From Haloferula helveola (GTDB lineage Bacteria > Verrucomicrobiota > Verrucomicrobiia > Verrucomicrobiales > Akkermansiaceae): a stretch of DNA of 64,000 bases. Position 1 is the first letter of the stretch. Every line of letters begins with the position of its first letter. Of this stretch, positions 51,156 to 59,403 are shown piece after piece. The stretch is from contig NZ_AP024702.1 of NCBI RefSeq assembly GCF_037076345.1, positions 3,720,001 through 3,784,000 on the forward strand, given 5' to 3'. The translations under genes and the position numbers were made by a program. Below the pieces are notes generated by a model. The model was not told the origin of the DNA, did not search any database, and saw nothing but the letters and a program-made list of their open reading frames with translations.

Positions 51156-52769
51156 TCAGAAACGGCGCAGGATGGTGTCCTTTTGGAACCGTTCGTCAAT
51201 GCCCGGATAGTCTAGCGTATAATGCAAGCCCCGGGACTCCCGGCGCCGGATCGCGCAGTCCACGACCAGCGAGGCCACCGCGACCAGATTCCGGAGTTCG
51301 AGGATGTCGGCATTAACCCGGTGGCCCCAGTAGAAGTCGCGGACTTCCTTTTTCAGGTTCCGGAGCCGGGTTGCGGCACGACGCAGGCGGTTGTCGGTAC
51401 GGACGATCGACACGTAGTCCCACATCAGCCGCCGGAGTTCGTCCCAATTGTGGTAAATCACGACAAGCTCATCCGGCGGGGCGGTGTCGCCGTGTGACCA
51501 ATCCGGGATATCCGGGGCGTCCAGCGCGTGCTTCCCGGGGTCGTAATGGTGGAGAATCTGGTCGAGCGCCCTCCGAGCCATCACATTTCCCTCCAGCAGC
51601 GAGTTGGATGCCAGTCGGTTGGCGCCGTGGAGCCCGGTACATGCCGCTTCGCCGATGGCGTAGAGCCCCCGGATCGTGGACTTTCCGGCCACGTCGGTGA
51701 CCACGCCGCCGCACTGGTAGTGGGCGGCCGGGACGACCGGAATCGGCTCCTTTTCAGCGTCCAAGCCGAAGGAGAGCAGCTTCTCGTGGATGAACGGGAA
51801 GTGCTCGTGGAAAAAGCCCGGCGGCTTGTGGGTGGCGTCGAGAAAGACACAAGGAGCGCCGGTCTTCTTGATCTCGCGGTCGATCGCGCGGGCGACGATA
51901 TCGCGCGGAGCCAGCGATCCGCGGGGGTCCGCTTCCTTGACGAAGTCTTCGCCCTTGGCGTTGACCAGCACCGCGCCTTCGCCGCGCACCGCCTCCGAAA
52001 CCAGAAACGACCGGGCCTCGGGGCCTGTGGCGGCGGGGTTGTAAAAGCAGGTCGGGTGGAACTGGATGAATTCCATGTTCGCGATGGTCGCACCCGCCCG
52101 CCATGCCATCGCGACACCGTCGCCGGTCGCCGAGTCGGGATTGGTGGTGTAGAGGTAGACCTTGCCGCAGCCACCGGTGGCGAGAATCACGCGGTCGGAT
52201 CGGAAGACCTTCACGTCGCCACTTTCCCGCTCGAGCGCATAAGCGCCGAGGACGCGGTCCTCGGTGACTACGCCGAGCTTTGCGGTGGTGATCAGGTCGA
52301 TAGCGAAGTGGTCCTCGAGCAGGGTCAGATTCGGCGTATTGCGGGCCTTTTCCACCAGCGATGTCGCGATTTCGCGGCCGGTCGTGTCGCGGGAATGCAG
52401 GATCCGGCGCTTCGAGTGGCCACCTTCCTTGGCCAGCTCGTAGCGGCCGGATTCACGGTCGAATTCGGTCCCGTAGCTGACGAGGTCGTCGATCGTTGCG
52501 GCACCCTCGGCGACGATTTCCCGGACGACTTCCTCATGACAAAGCCCGGCGCCCGCATCGAGGGTGTCCGCGACGTGCAATTCCACCGAGTCGCCCTCCT
52601 CCCGGAGTGACTCGGGGAGGACCGAGGCGATTCCGCCCTGAGCCCAAGCCGTGTTGGAGTCGAGCAGCTTGCCCTTGGTGATGACCGTCACCGAGCCATG
52701 TGCGGCAGCGCGAATGGCGAAGGACAGCCCGGCGATTCCGGCACCGATGACGAGGAAATCGGAGGTCAT
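51156..52769 (-). CDS. nadB: L-aspartate oxidase
   Basis: 537 residues from ATG 52769, directly before the FAD motif FLVIGAGIAGLSFAIRAA; the ATG at 52799 adds ten residues. Oxidises L-aspartate to iminoaspartate in NAD synthesis. Family blocks: SNTAWAQGGIA, HSRDTTGREIA, FIQFHPTCFY, SEAVRGEGAVLVN, AAHYQCGGV and GLHGANRLASNSLLEG. The catalytic HPT and Arg residues distinguish it together with the short C-terminus. No nadA or nadC is visible here. It lies 80 bases downstream of panC on the same strand. Confidence 0.93.
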   Translation of the reverse strand: MTSDFLVIGAGIAGLSFAIRAAAHGSVTVITKGKLLDSNTAWAQGGIASVLPESLREEGDSVELHVADTLDAGAGLCHEEVVREIVAEGAATIDDLVSYGTEFDRESGRYELAKEGGHSKRRILHSRDTTGREIATSLVEKARNTPNLTLLEDHFAIDLITTAKLGVVTEDRVLGAYALERESGDVKVFRSDRVILATGGCGKVYLYTTNPDSATGDGVAMAWRAGATIANMEFIQFHPTCFYNPAATGPEARSFLVSEAVRGEGAVLVNAKGEDFVKEADPRGSLAPRDIVARAIDREIKKTGAPCVFLDATHKPPGFFHEHFPFIHEKLLSFGLDAEKEPIPVVPAAHYQCGGVVTDVAGKSTIRGLYAIGEAACTGLHGANRLASNSLLEGNVMARRALDQILHHYDPGKHALDAPDIPDWSHGDTAPPDELVVIYHNWDELRRLMWDYVSIVRTDNRLRRAATRLRNLKKEVRDFYWGHRVNADILELRNLVAVASLVVDCAIRRRESRGLHYTLDYPGIDERFQKDTILRRF

Positions 52770-52848
52770 TTCAGGTGGGGGGACCGAGTGAACCGCCAAG
52801 AAGCCTGAAACGCCAAGGAATTATGCGGGATGCGGCTGTCTGAGCGCG

Positions 52849-53688
52849 TCAGCCCGAGGGCAGCAGGCGGTTGTCGATGAGCCGGACGTCTCCGTAGAAG
52901 ACGGCGGTCGCAAGCAGGGCGGCTTGGGTCAGGTCGTTGGCCGGCTGCAGGGACTCGGCGTCGACCAATTCGAGGTAGTCGATGCGGTTGAGGGGGGATT
53001 CGATGGCTGAGCGAGCCTGTTCGAGGAGTTCCGCGGGAGTCGCTCCGGGGCGGGCCTCCAGCAGCGACGCAGCAGCCTCGAGTCCCCTTCGGATGCGCGT
53101 CGCGTCGTTTCTTTGATCGGGCGTCAGCCGCGCATTTCGCGACGACATCGCCAATCCGTCGGGCTCCCGAAGGGTCGGGTGGGCGATGATTTCGACCGGA
53201 AGATCGAGGTCGCGCACCATCCGGCGGATGATCGCGAGCTGCTGGAAGTCCTTTTCGCCAAAGACCGCCGACGCTGGACGGAAGAGATTGAAGAGCTTGA
53301 GCACCACCGTGCAGACCCCGTCGAAGTGCCCGGGACGGGTGGCACCGCACAAGGTCTTGGAAAGCGAGGTCTCAAGCACCGTGACCGAGCGGTCCGGGAG
53401 ATACATCGCGTCCGGAGCAGGAGTGAAGACCAGGTCGACGCCCTCCGACCGGCATTTCTCCAGGTCGGACTCGAGCTTCCGCGGGTAGGCGTCGAGGTCG
53501 CCGGGGCGATCGAACTGGATCGGATTGACGAAGATCGAAACCGCCACCGTGCCGTCCGGTCCCGCGGCTTCCCGCGCGCGCCGGATCAGGGCGAGGTGGC
53601 CGGCGTGGAGAGCCCCCATCGTAGGCACCAGCACCAGCGGCGCCGGGCTCGGATCTCGAAGGTCCCCGGGGGTGGTGACGACGCGCAT
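52849..53688 (-). CDS. panC: Pantothenate synthetase
   Basis: 279 residues from ATG 53688; the upstream in-frame ATG at 53799 precedes 37 non-conserved residues. Joins pantoate and beta-alanine using ATP in CoA synthesis. Nucleotide-site blocks VPTMGALHAGHLALIRRA with the HxGH residues, SIFVNPIQFD, VFGEKDFQQLAIIRRMV and the KMSKS-equivalent AMSSRN. Length is normal. It is transcribed with nadB and divergently from the second skp gene over a 128-base gap. Confidence 0.94.
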   Translation of the reverse strand: MRVVTTPGDLRDPSPAPLVLVPTMGALHAGHLALIRRAREAAGPDGTVAVSIFVNPIQFDRPGDLDAYPRKLESDLEKCRSEGVDLVFTPAPDAMYLPDRSVTVLETSLSKTLCGATRPGHFDGVCTVVLKLFNLFRPASAVFGEKDFQQLAIIRRMVRDLDLPVEIIAHPTLREPDGLAMSSRNARLTPDQRNDATRIRRGLEAAASLLEARPGATPAELLEQARSAIESPLNRIDYLELVDAESLQPANDLTQAALLATAVFYGDVRLIDNRLLPSG

Positions 53689-53816
53689 GGTGCCGCAGGA
53701 TTCTCCAGCGGCGCGATTGGGGCAAGAATGGAGAATTGGCGCGGCAGGAGTGGCGTTGACGGGTCGGTGAATTCCGTTCACGGTCTCCCCGAACCCCACC
53801 GGGAACCATCCAATTC

Positions 53817-54455
53817 ATGACTATGATTCGTAAATTCGCCGCCCTGATCATGGCTGTCGGGCTTTGTGGAGCCGCCGCCGCCCAGGACGCCAAGCTGAAC
53901 ATCGCGACGGTCGATATGCAGCAGCTTTTCAAAGAGTACCATCGCACGAACGAGGCTCAGAAGAACATCAACGTCGAGCGCGCCCGGATCCAGAAGGAGA
54001 ACAACGAGCGCCTCGCCCGCATCCGCGAGCTGGACACCGAGCTCCAGAACATGCGCAAGCAGCTCGATGATCCGTCGATCTCGGACTCCAAGAAGCAGTC
54101 GGTTTACCGCGAGTGGCAGATGAAGCAGAACGAGGGCATCGCGCTTGACCGTGAGCGCCGCGAGTTCCTCCAGCGCCGCAACCAGGCTCTCAACGAGAAG
54201 ATGGTCCAGCGCATGAAGGGTATCCTCGAAGAAATCCGCAAGCTGGTGGAGGAAGAGGCCAAGAAAGAGGACTACGATTACGTGTTCGACAAGTCGGGCA
54301 TGAGCACCTCGCAGGTTCCTTTCCTGCTCTACACCAAGGACGCGACGGACATCACCGCCGTGCTGCTTGAAGACCTCAACAAGGACGCTCCGGAGGACTC
54401 CGGCACCGAGGAAGAGGCCACCGAGCCCGCTCCTGCCGAAGGCGCCACCGAGTGA
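53817..54455 (+). CDS. OmpH/Skp-family periplasmic chaperone (copy 2)
   Basis: 212 residues. Signal peptide MIRKFAALIMAVGLCGAAAA, then KLNIATVDMQQLFKEYHRTN, the Skp head strand and first helix. Long helical arms (about 40-145, NNERLARIRELDTELQNMRK) follow, then the closing head region YDYVFDKSGMSTSQVPFLLY. The acidic Glu/Pro/Ala tail is not conserved in Skp. It holds unfolded outer-membrane proteins. Its stop overlaps lpxD (GTGA), keeping the widespread skp-lpxD order. Paralogue of the gene at 29310. Confidence 0.9.
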   Translation: MTMIRKFAALIMAVGLCGAAAAQDAKLNIATVDMQQLFKEYHRTNEAQKNINVERARIQKENNERLARIRELDTELQNMRKQLDDPSISDSKKQSVYREWQMKQNEGIALDRERREFLQRRNQALNEKMVQRMKGILEEIRKLVEEEAKKEDYDYVFDKSGMSTSQVPFLLYTKDATDITAVLLEDLNKDAPEDSGTEEEATEPAPAEGATE

Positions 54456-55486
54456 GCCGCGAGGCCGTGGCACTGACCCTTTCCGAGCTCGCCCGACAGG
54501 TCGATGGTGACATCGTCCGGGGCGAGCCTTCTTTTGTGATCGAAGGCATCGCCTCTCTCGACGAGGCGACCGCCACCGAGCTCTCGTTCCTCGGCAACGA
54601 GCGCTATCGCCAGCAGTTCCTGAAAACCCGGGCCGGTGCCGTGATCGTGCCGAAGGGAGTCGAGGACGGGCCCGAAGGCGTCGCGCTGGTCGCGGCCGAG
54701 AACCCTTCGTATGCCTTCGGTGCGGCGGTAAAACACTTCACGGCGGCGCATGCCCGGCAGTTCGAGCCGGGAGTCGATCCGCGCGCGGTTATCCACGAGA
54801 CCGCCAAGCTGAACCGCGACAAGGTCCGGATCCATGCCGGGGCCGTGGTGATGGCAGGGGCGGTGATCGGCGACGGCACCGAAATCGGGCCGAATGCGGT
54901 GGTCGGCGAACAGGTGAAGATCGGCGTGGACTGCCATGTGCACGCCCTGGTCTCGATCCGCGAACGCTGCGTGCTCGGAGACCGGGTGATCATCCAGCCG
55001 GGCGCGGTGATCGGTTCGGACGGTTTCGGCTATGAAACGGTCAACGGCAGCCACGTGAAGATCGACCAGATCGGAATCGTGGTTCTCGACGACGACGTCG
55101 AAGTCGGCGCCAACACGACGATCGACCGGGCGCGCTTCGGCCGGACCGCGATCGGTGCCGGCACCAAAATCGACAATCTCGTCCAGATCGCCCACAACGT
55201 GCAGCTGGGTCCGCACAACCTGATCGTTTCCCAGAGCGGGATCGCGGGTAGCGCCAAGACCGGCAAGTATGTCGTCCTCGCCGCCCAAGCGGGCATCGGC
55301 GGTCACGTGACCATCGGCGATCAGGCGGTATTCGCCGGACGCAGCGGAGCTACGGCGGATATGGAAGGCGGACAGACCTACGGCGGTTATCCCGCCCAGC
55401 CCCACATGGACGAGCAACGTCAGAAAGCGGCGCTGAGGAAATTGCCCGACTTGATCAAGCGCGTGAAGCGGCTGGAGAAGGGGTGA
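54452..55486 (+). CDS. lpxD: UDP-3-O-acyl-glucosamine N-acyltransferase
   Basis: 344 residues from GTG 54452, overlapping the skp stop as GTGA. Third step of lipid A synthesis, downstream of LpxC, which is encoded elsewhere in this window. The N-terminal uridine-binding domain (LSELARQVDGDI, FVIEGIASLDEA) precedes left-handed beta-helix hexapeptide repeats (AVVMAGAVIGDGTEIGPNAV and onward). The catalytic His is in NLVQIAHNVQLG, and GIAGSAKTGKYVVLAAQAGI follows. The C-terminal helix LRKLPDLIKRVKRLEKG is typical. A REPIN-like repeat begins right at its stop codon. Confidence 0.95.
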   Translation: MSREAVALTLSELARQVDGDIVRGEPSFVIEGIASLDEATATELSFLGNERYRQQFLKTRAGAVIVPKGVEDGPEGVALVAAENPSYAFGAAVKHFTAAHARQFEPGVDPRAVIHETAKLNRDKVRIHAGAVVMAGAVIGDGTEIGPNAVVGEQVKIGVDCHVHALVSIRERCVLGDRVIIQPGAVIGSDGFGYETVNGSHVKIDQIGIVVLDDDVEVGANTTIDRARFGRTAIGAGTKIDNLVQIAHNVQLGPHNLIVSQSGIAGSAKTGKYVVLAAQAGIGGHVTIGDQAVFAGRSGATADMEGGQTYGGYPAQPHMDEQRQKAALRKLPDLIKRVKRLEKG

Positions 55487-55621
55487 TGGGAGGCGGGACG
55501 CCCTCGTCCCGCGATCTCAGGGGGCATTGGGCGGACCGGTGGGTTTTTCCGGACAGCGGAAGAAAGAGGTTTCCGGGGTTCGGGCGGGTCCGGTTGCGGG
55601 ACGAGGCGTCCCGCCTCCCAT
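55486..55621. repeat. REPIN-like paired palindrome (GGGACG type)
   Basis: Left arm from 55486 to 55512 (ATGGGAGGCGGGACGCCCTC then GTCCCGC) and right arm 55596-55621 (GCGGGACGAGGCGTCCCGCC then TCCCAT) are inverted copies with one base of difference. Each arm forms its own hairpin (GCGGGACG/CGTCCCGC). The 83-base centre has further weak dyads. It fills most of the gap between lpxD and the convergent lipoprotein gene. Confidence 0.8.
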
Positions 55622-55669
55622 GGGGGGGTTCGGCGAACCGGTGCCATGGCGATTGGCCGGGACGACAGG

Positions 55670-56230
55670 TCAGCGGCGTTTTCCTTCGATGATGCTGAAG
55701 ATGAAATCGTCCTGTCTCGGAGGACCACCATCCTTGGCGACCACCTTGATCAGGCAGTCGGGGAAACCGGCCTTCCGGTAACGCTTGAGGAGTGCTTGGC
55801 GGGCGGCTTCGATTTCTGCGGGGGCGCTGTCGAAGGGATCGAGGCCCGCGAGGTCCGCCTCCAGTGCTTCGGTGGAAACCGAGTGGTTACCTACGATGAG
55901 TGTCCCCACGCCCAGCGACCGGCGTGGCACCACTTCATAAACGACCCGAACACCGTCATGCTGCTTCTCGGCCAAAACCCTGACGTCGTCGACAAACCCG
56001 CTCTCGTAGAGCGCCACGATGTCGTTGTCCACATCGGCGGTGGAGTAGGGCGCTCCTCGCCGAAGAACGATGTAGTTTCGTAGCCGCTGTTCTTCGATCC
56101 ATGTCGGACCGGTGTATCTGAACTCCACGGCGGCAATCCTCTCTCCTTCGACGGAAGTGCGCTTGCTCCGACACCCGAGCGCGCCGAACAGGCACGCGGC
56201 GGCGAGTAGATGCAGTGTGACCTTCGCCAT
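55670..56230 (-). CDS. POTRA-domain lipoprotein without beta-barrel
   Basis: 186 residues from ATG 56230. The signal HLLAAACLFGALGC ends in a lipobox Cys, so it is probably an outer- or inner-membrane lipoprotein. Two POTRA-like repeats follow: about 35-105 (IAAVEFRYTGPTWIEEQRLR, DVDNDIVALYESGFVDDVRV) and about 108-180 (VGTLIVGNHSVSTEALEADL, RQALLKRYRKAGFPDCLIKV). There is no barrel. BamA-type proteins have POTRA domains fused to a barrel, often near skp-lpxD. This gene converges on lpxD and keeps only the periplasmic part. The frame is open to 56323, but upstream bases are a repeat. Confidence 0.75.
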   Translation of the reverse strand: MAKVTLHLLAAACLFGALGCRSKRTSVEGERIAAVEFRYTGPTWIEEQRLRNYIVLRRGAPYSTADVDNDIVALYESGFVDDVRVLAEKQHDGVRVVYEVVPRRSLGVGTLIVGNHSVSTEALEADLAGLDPFDSAPAEIEAARQALLKRYRKAGFPDCLIKVVAKDGGPPRQDDFIFSIIEGKRR

Positions 56231-56632
56231 GGAAGAAGATGAATTGGAATAGGGAGAGCGGCTTTTCAAGCCGCCGCGCATCAATCTCGCCTTGAAGCAA
56301 ACCCGCGGCTTGAAAAGCCGCACTCCATAATCGGGACAGCAATGTCCCGGATCCGGAAAAGAAAGAAGCCGCCCGGCGGATCGGGGGACGATCTGCCGGA
56401 CGGCTTACACACACACACGTTTGGGGGAAAACGGTGTCCTCAACTTTCCGTCAAGGGGCCGCGAACGGCTCGTTGGGGGGGAATGTTGCCCTGTTGGGGG
56501 CGGACGGCCGGAAGGTAATCCCGAACCTCACCGGAAAGCAAAGTCTTTATGACTATCTCGGTTCGTATTTCCCAAAACCCCTTGTTTTGTAGGCTTTGGA
56601 GCCCCTAACGAGATCGCGTAGGCAGGGCTGAA
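56231..56632. other. Intergenic region between lipoprotein gene and topB
   Basis: About 400 bases without a supported gene. It holds a REPIN-like repeat (56256-56326) and a small hairpin GGGACA-GCAA-TGTCCC near 56337-56352. A longer imperfect hairpin runs about 56370-56407 (AAGCCGCCCGGCGGATC with GATCTGCCGGACGGCTT), and a CA run starts just after. The remainder to topB shows nothing I can name. Confidence 0.5.
56256..56326. repeat. REPIN-like paired palindrome (GCGGCTT type)
   Basis: GAGCGGCTTTTCAAGCCGC (56256-56274) and GCGGCTTGAAAAGCCGCACT (56305-56324, ending CC) are inverted copies. Each is a hairpin on its own (GCGGCTT with AAGCCGC). The 30-base spacer is not repeated elsewhere in the window. 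Confidence 0.78.
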
Positions 56633-59185
56633 TCAAGCTTCCGAGTCCTTCTTGGCAGCCTTTTTCGCGGTCTTCTTGGCCGGCCTGGGCGGGAATTCGA
56701 AGCCGATCTTGCCGGCATCCAGATCCAGCACCAGATGGGCGTCGAAGGGGCGCTTGGTCCGGTTCGAGATGAAGCCCTTGATCAGTCCGGTCTTTCCTTC
56801 GGCGAGCATCTTGAGCAGCTCTTCTTCGGGAATCTCGCGCTGGAGAATGGTTTTGCCGATGCGGATGCCGTCGGGCTCCTTCTTGGTCTGGATCTCGGGA
56901 ACGAACCAGGCCTTCTCGGTGCCGTAAACCTTCACCTGACGGCCGTCGGTCAGCGGCACGGTGCCGATGACCTGGTCTTCGGTCAGATCCGAAGCCGATT
57001 CCTTCTCGTCCTGATCGAAGACGAAGTTGACCTTGAACTTGTCGTCGAGCTCGAGTCCTGCCTCGAAGGGCTTGTTGAAGCGGCTCATGAAGCCTTCGAG
57101 CGGTCCGACAAACTTGGTGGTGAAGAGTTGCTTCGCTTCCTTCGGAGTGAGCAATCGGCCGGCGATGTGTTTCTTCGCGCGGAACTTGCAGTCCGGTTCA
57201 CGACACTCGTAGGTGGCGTCGGTCTGTTTCAGAGCCGGTGCGCCACAGGCGGGACAGGGCACTTCGAGATCGGGGAAGCTTCGGCTCTTGAGTTCTTCCG
57301 CGAGCCCTTTGGCCTGCTCCACGATCTTCGTGGTGTAGGCCTTGATCTCATCCATGAACTCGTCGCGCTGCAGCTTGCCGAGCTCCATCTGCCGGAGCTT
57401 GTACTCCCAGTCGCCCGTCATCTGTGGCGAGGCGAGACCTTCGACGTTCATCTCCTTGCACAGGCGGATGAGGCGCATGCCGTTCGGGCTGACGTGCAGG
57501 GGCGCGCGTCCGCCGTCTCCATCGCGGGCGATGTATTTCTGGCGCAGCAGCGTCTCGATGATCGCGGCGCGTGTGGCCGGAGTGCCGAGTCCGCGTTCGG
57601 ACATCGCAGCGGCCAGTTCCTCGTCATCGAGCAGTTTGCCGGCACCTTCCATGGCGGAGAGCAGGGTCGACTCGGTGTAGCGGGCCGGCGGTTTCGTTTC
57701 GAGATCGAGGATCTCGAGCGACTCTGTGTTCGCGGTTTCGCCGTCCTCGACGGCGGTCAGACCGTCCTTTCCGGAAGCGACGCCCGGTTTGCGGCCATAG
57801 ACCGCGAGCCATCCGGGCTCCACCAGCACCCGTCCTTCGGTCTTGAAGACATCATTCGCCCCGGTCGTCTCGATCCGGGTCAGGCGCGTCGTCTGCTCGA
57901 ACTTGGCGTTCGGATAGAAGACGGCGATGAAGCGTTTGACGATGAAGTCGTAGAGCGTCTGTTCCGCGTCCGAGAGTTTCACCACGCGGCCCGTCGGGAT
58001 GATCGCGAAGTGATCGGTGACCTTGGATGAATCGAAGATCCGCTTGGACATTATCAGCTTGGCCCCGTTTTTCTCCTCGAGAGCTGCCCGGGCGAATTCG
58101 GCGACCGGAAGGTCGCTGTTGGCGATTTCCGCCATCGTTTCGCGAACGGTGGCCATATAATCCTCCGGCAGGTACCGCGAGTCGGTCCGCGGATACGTCA
58201 CCATCTTGTGTTTCTCGTAGAGTGCCTGGGCCAGTGAAAGCGTGCCCTTGGCGGAGAACGGCGCCTCGCGCTGCAGCGTGGTGAGATCGTAGAGCTGGGG
58301 AGCGATCTGGGTGGACGGCTTCTTCGTTTCCTCGATCCGGCCGGTCTGTCCCTCGCAGCGGGACTTGATGGCCTCGGCCAGAGAGCGATCCCAGATCCGT
58401 TCGGCACGGCCATGGGGCTGGGAGGGGTCCCGTTTGAACTCGGGATCGATCCACTTGCCGAGGTAGTCACCCGCCTTCACGCCGAAGGTGCCGTGGACCT
58501 CGAAGTAGGGATCGGGCTTGAAGGCCTGGATCTCGGCCTCCCGCTTGGCGAGGATCGCGAGCGTCGGGGTCTGCACCCGGCCGGCGGAGGTGATGTTGAA
58601 GCCGCCGTGGCGGGAGCGGAAGCAGGTCAGCGCGCGGGTCGCGTTGAGGCCGACCAGCCAGTCGGACTCCGAACGGCAGCGGGCGGCGTCGGCCAGCGGC
58701 TGCATCTCCTCATCGGAACGGAGCTGTTCCCATGCCTCAAGGATCGCGCCTTGGGTCATCGACTGCATCCAGAGGCGCTTCACCGGTTTGTCGATGCCGC
58801 CGATGTCCATGATGTAGCGGAAAATCAGCTCTCCCTCGCGGCCGGCGTCGCAGGCATTCACGATCAGATCGATGTCCTTGCGCTTGGCGAGCCGGACGAC
58901 CTGCTTGAGGCGGGCCGACGATTGCTCGATCGGATCGAGATCGAAGCGGCTCGGGATCGCGGGGAGGACGTCGAATTTCCACGGCAGCTTGTTGCCGTTG
59001 GGGCCGGTCGGCATCCGGAGCTCTACCAGGTGCCCGACCGCCGAGGTGATCACGGCGTCGTCATTCTCGAAGTAGGCATCCCGGGCCTTCCCTTTCTTCT
59101 CGAACTTGCCGAACACCTTGGCCAAGGCCCGGCTGAGGTCGGTCATGACGGACGGTTTCTCGGCGATGATCAGCGTTTTTCCCAT
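56633..59185 (-). CDS. topB: DNA topoisomerase III (type IA), extended
   Basis: 850 residues. Relaxes and decatenates DNA by a 5'-phosphotyrosine intermediate. The Toprim domain starts [17 protein letters not shown] and carries [19 protein letters not shown]-gate signature [20 protein letters not shown] near 195, catalytic Tyr near 331 in [16 protein letters not shown]. After the core come one zinc-finger-like segment (CPACG and CREPDC), two Topo-C repeats (for example [16 protein letters not shown] and [19 protein letters not shown]) and a Lys/Ala-rich tail ([16 protein letters not shown]). The tail probably aids DNA binding. It is longer than E. coli TopB (about 650). Confidence 0.93.
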   Translation of the reverse strand: MGKTLIIAEKPSVMTDLSRALAKVFGKFEKKGKARDAYFENDDAVITSAVGHLVELRMPTGPNGNKLPWKFDVLPAIPSRFDLDPIEQSSARLKQVVRLAKRKDIDLIVNACDAGREGELIFRYIMDIGGIDKPVKRLWMQSMTQGAILEAWEQLRSDEEMQPLADAARCRSESDWLVGLNATRALTCFRSRHGGFNITSAGRVQTPTLAILAKREAEIQAFKPDPYFEVHGTFGVKAGDYLGKWIDPEFKRDPSQPHGRAERIWDRSLAEAIKSRCEGQTGRIEETKKPSTQIAPQLYDLTTLQREAPFSAKGTLSLAQALYEKHKMVTYPRTDSRYLPEDYMATVRETMAEIANSDLPVAEFARAALEEKNGAKLIMSKRIFDSSKVTDHFAIIPTGRVVKLSDAEQTLYDFIVKRFIAVFYPNAKFEQTTRLTRIETTGANDVFKTEGRVLVEPGWLAVYGRKPGVASGKDGLTAVEDGETANTESLEILDLETKPPARYTESTLLSAMEGAGKLLDDEELAAAMSERGLGTPATRAAIIETLLRQKYIARDGDGGRAPLHVSPNGMRLIRLCKEMNVEGLASPQMTGDWEYKLRQMELGKLQRDEFMDEIKAYTTKIVEQAKGLAEELKSRSFPDLEVPCPACGAPALKQTDATYECREPDCKFRAKKHIAGRLLTPKEAKQLFTTKFVGPLEGFMSRFNKPFEAGLELDDKFKVNFVFDQDEKESASDLTEDQVIGTVPLTDGRQVKVYGTEKAWFVPEIQTKKEPDGIRIGKTILQREIPEEELLKMLAEGKTGLIKGFISNRTKRPFDAHLVLDLDAGKIGFEFPPRPAKKTAKKAAKKDSEA

Positions 59186-59272
59186 GAAAGTGGTCGTCTG
59201 TGGCGGGACGGTGGCGACGGACTAGACGCCCCGGGGGCCGCTTGGCAAGGGGATTCCGGGACAGGGTCGCCA

Positions 59273-59296
59273 ATCCCCGTAGGGGATGATTTTTTT
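59273..59296 (+). terminator. Orphan plus-strand terminator
   Basis: ATCCCC (59273-59278), loop GTA, GGGGAT (59282-59287), then GA and seven T. Read on the plus strand it is a short but typical intrinsic terminator. Both neighbouring genes are on the minus strand, so no annotated transcript ends here. Confidence 0.5.
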
Positions 59297-59403
59297 GGGA
59301 CGCCCGTCCTTGCTCATTCTCAGGCCAATCCGGGCGACTCCGGATAGGACAGCGGCGGAGTCGGGAAAATTTGTGGGAAATCACCCGCGCGACCGATTCG
59401 GAA

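Noticed and set aside
52789-52830. CGCCAAG-type short repeat between nadB and panC
   Set aside because: Only two imperfect copies (ACCGCCAAG and AACGCCAAG) are present, too few to claim a repeat array.
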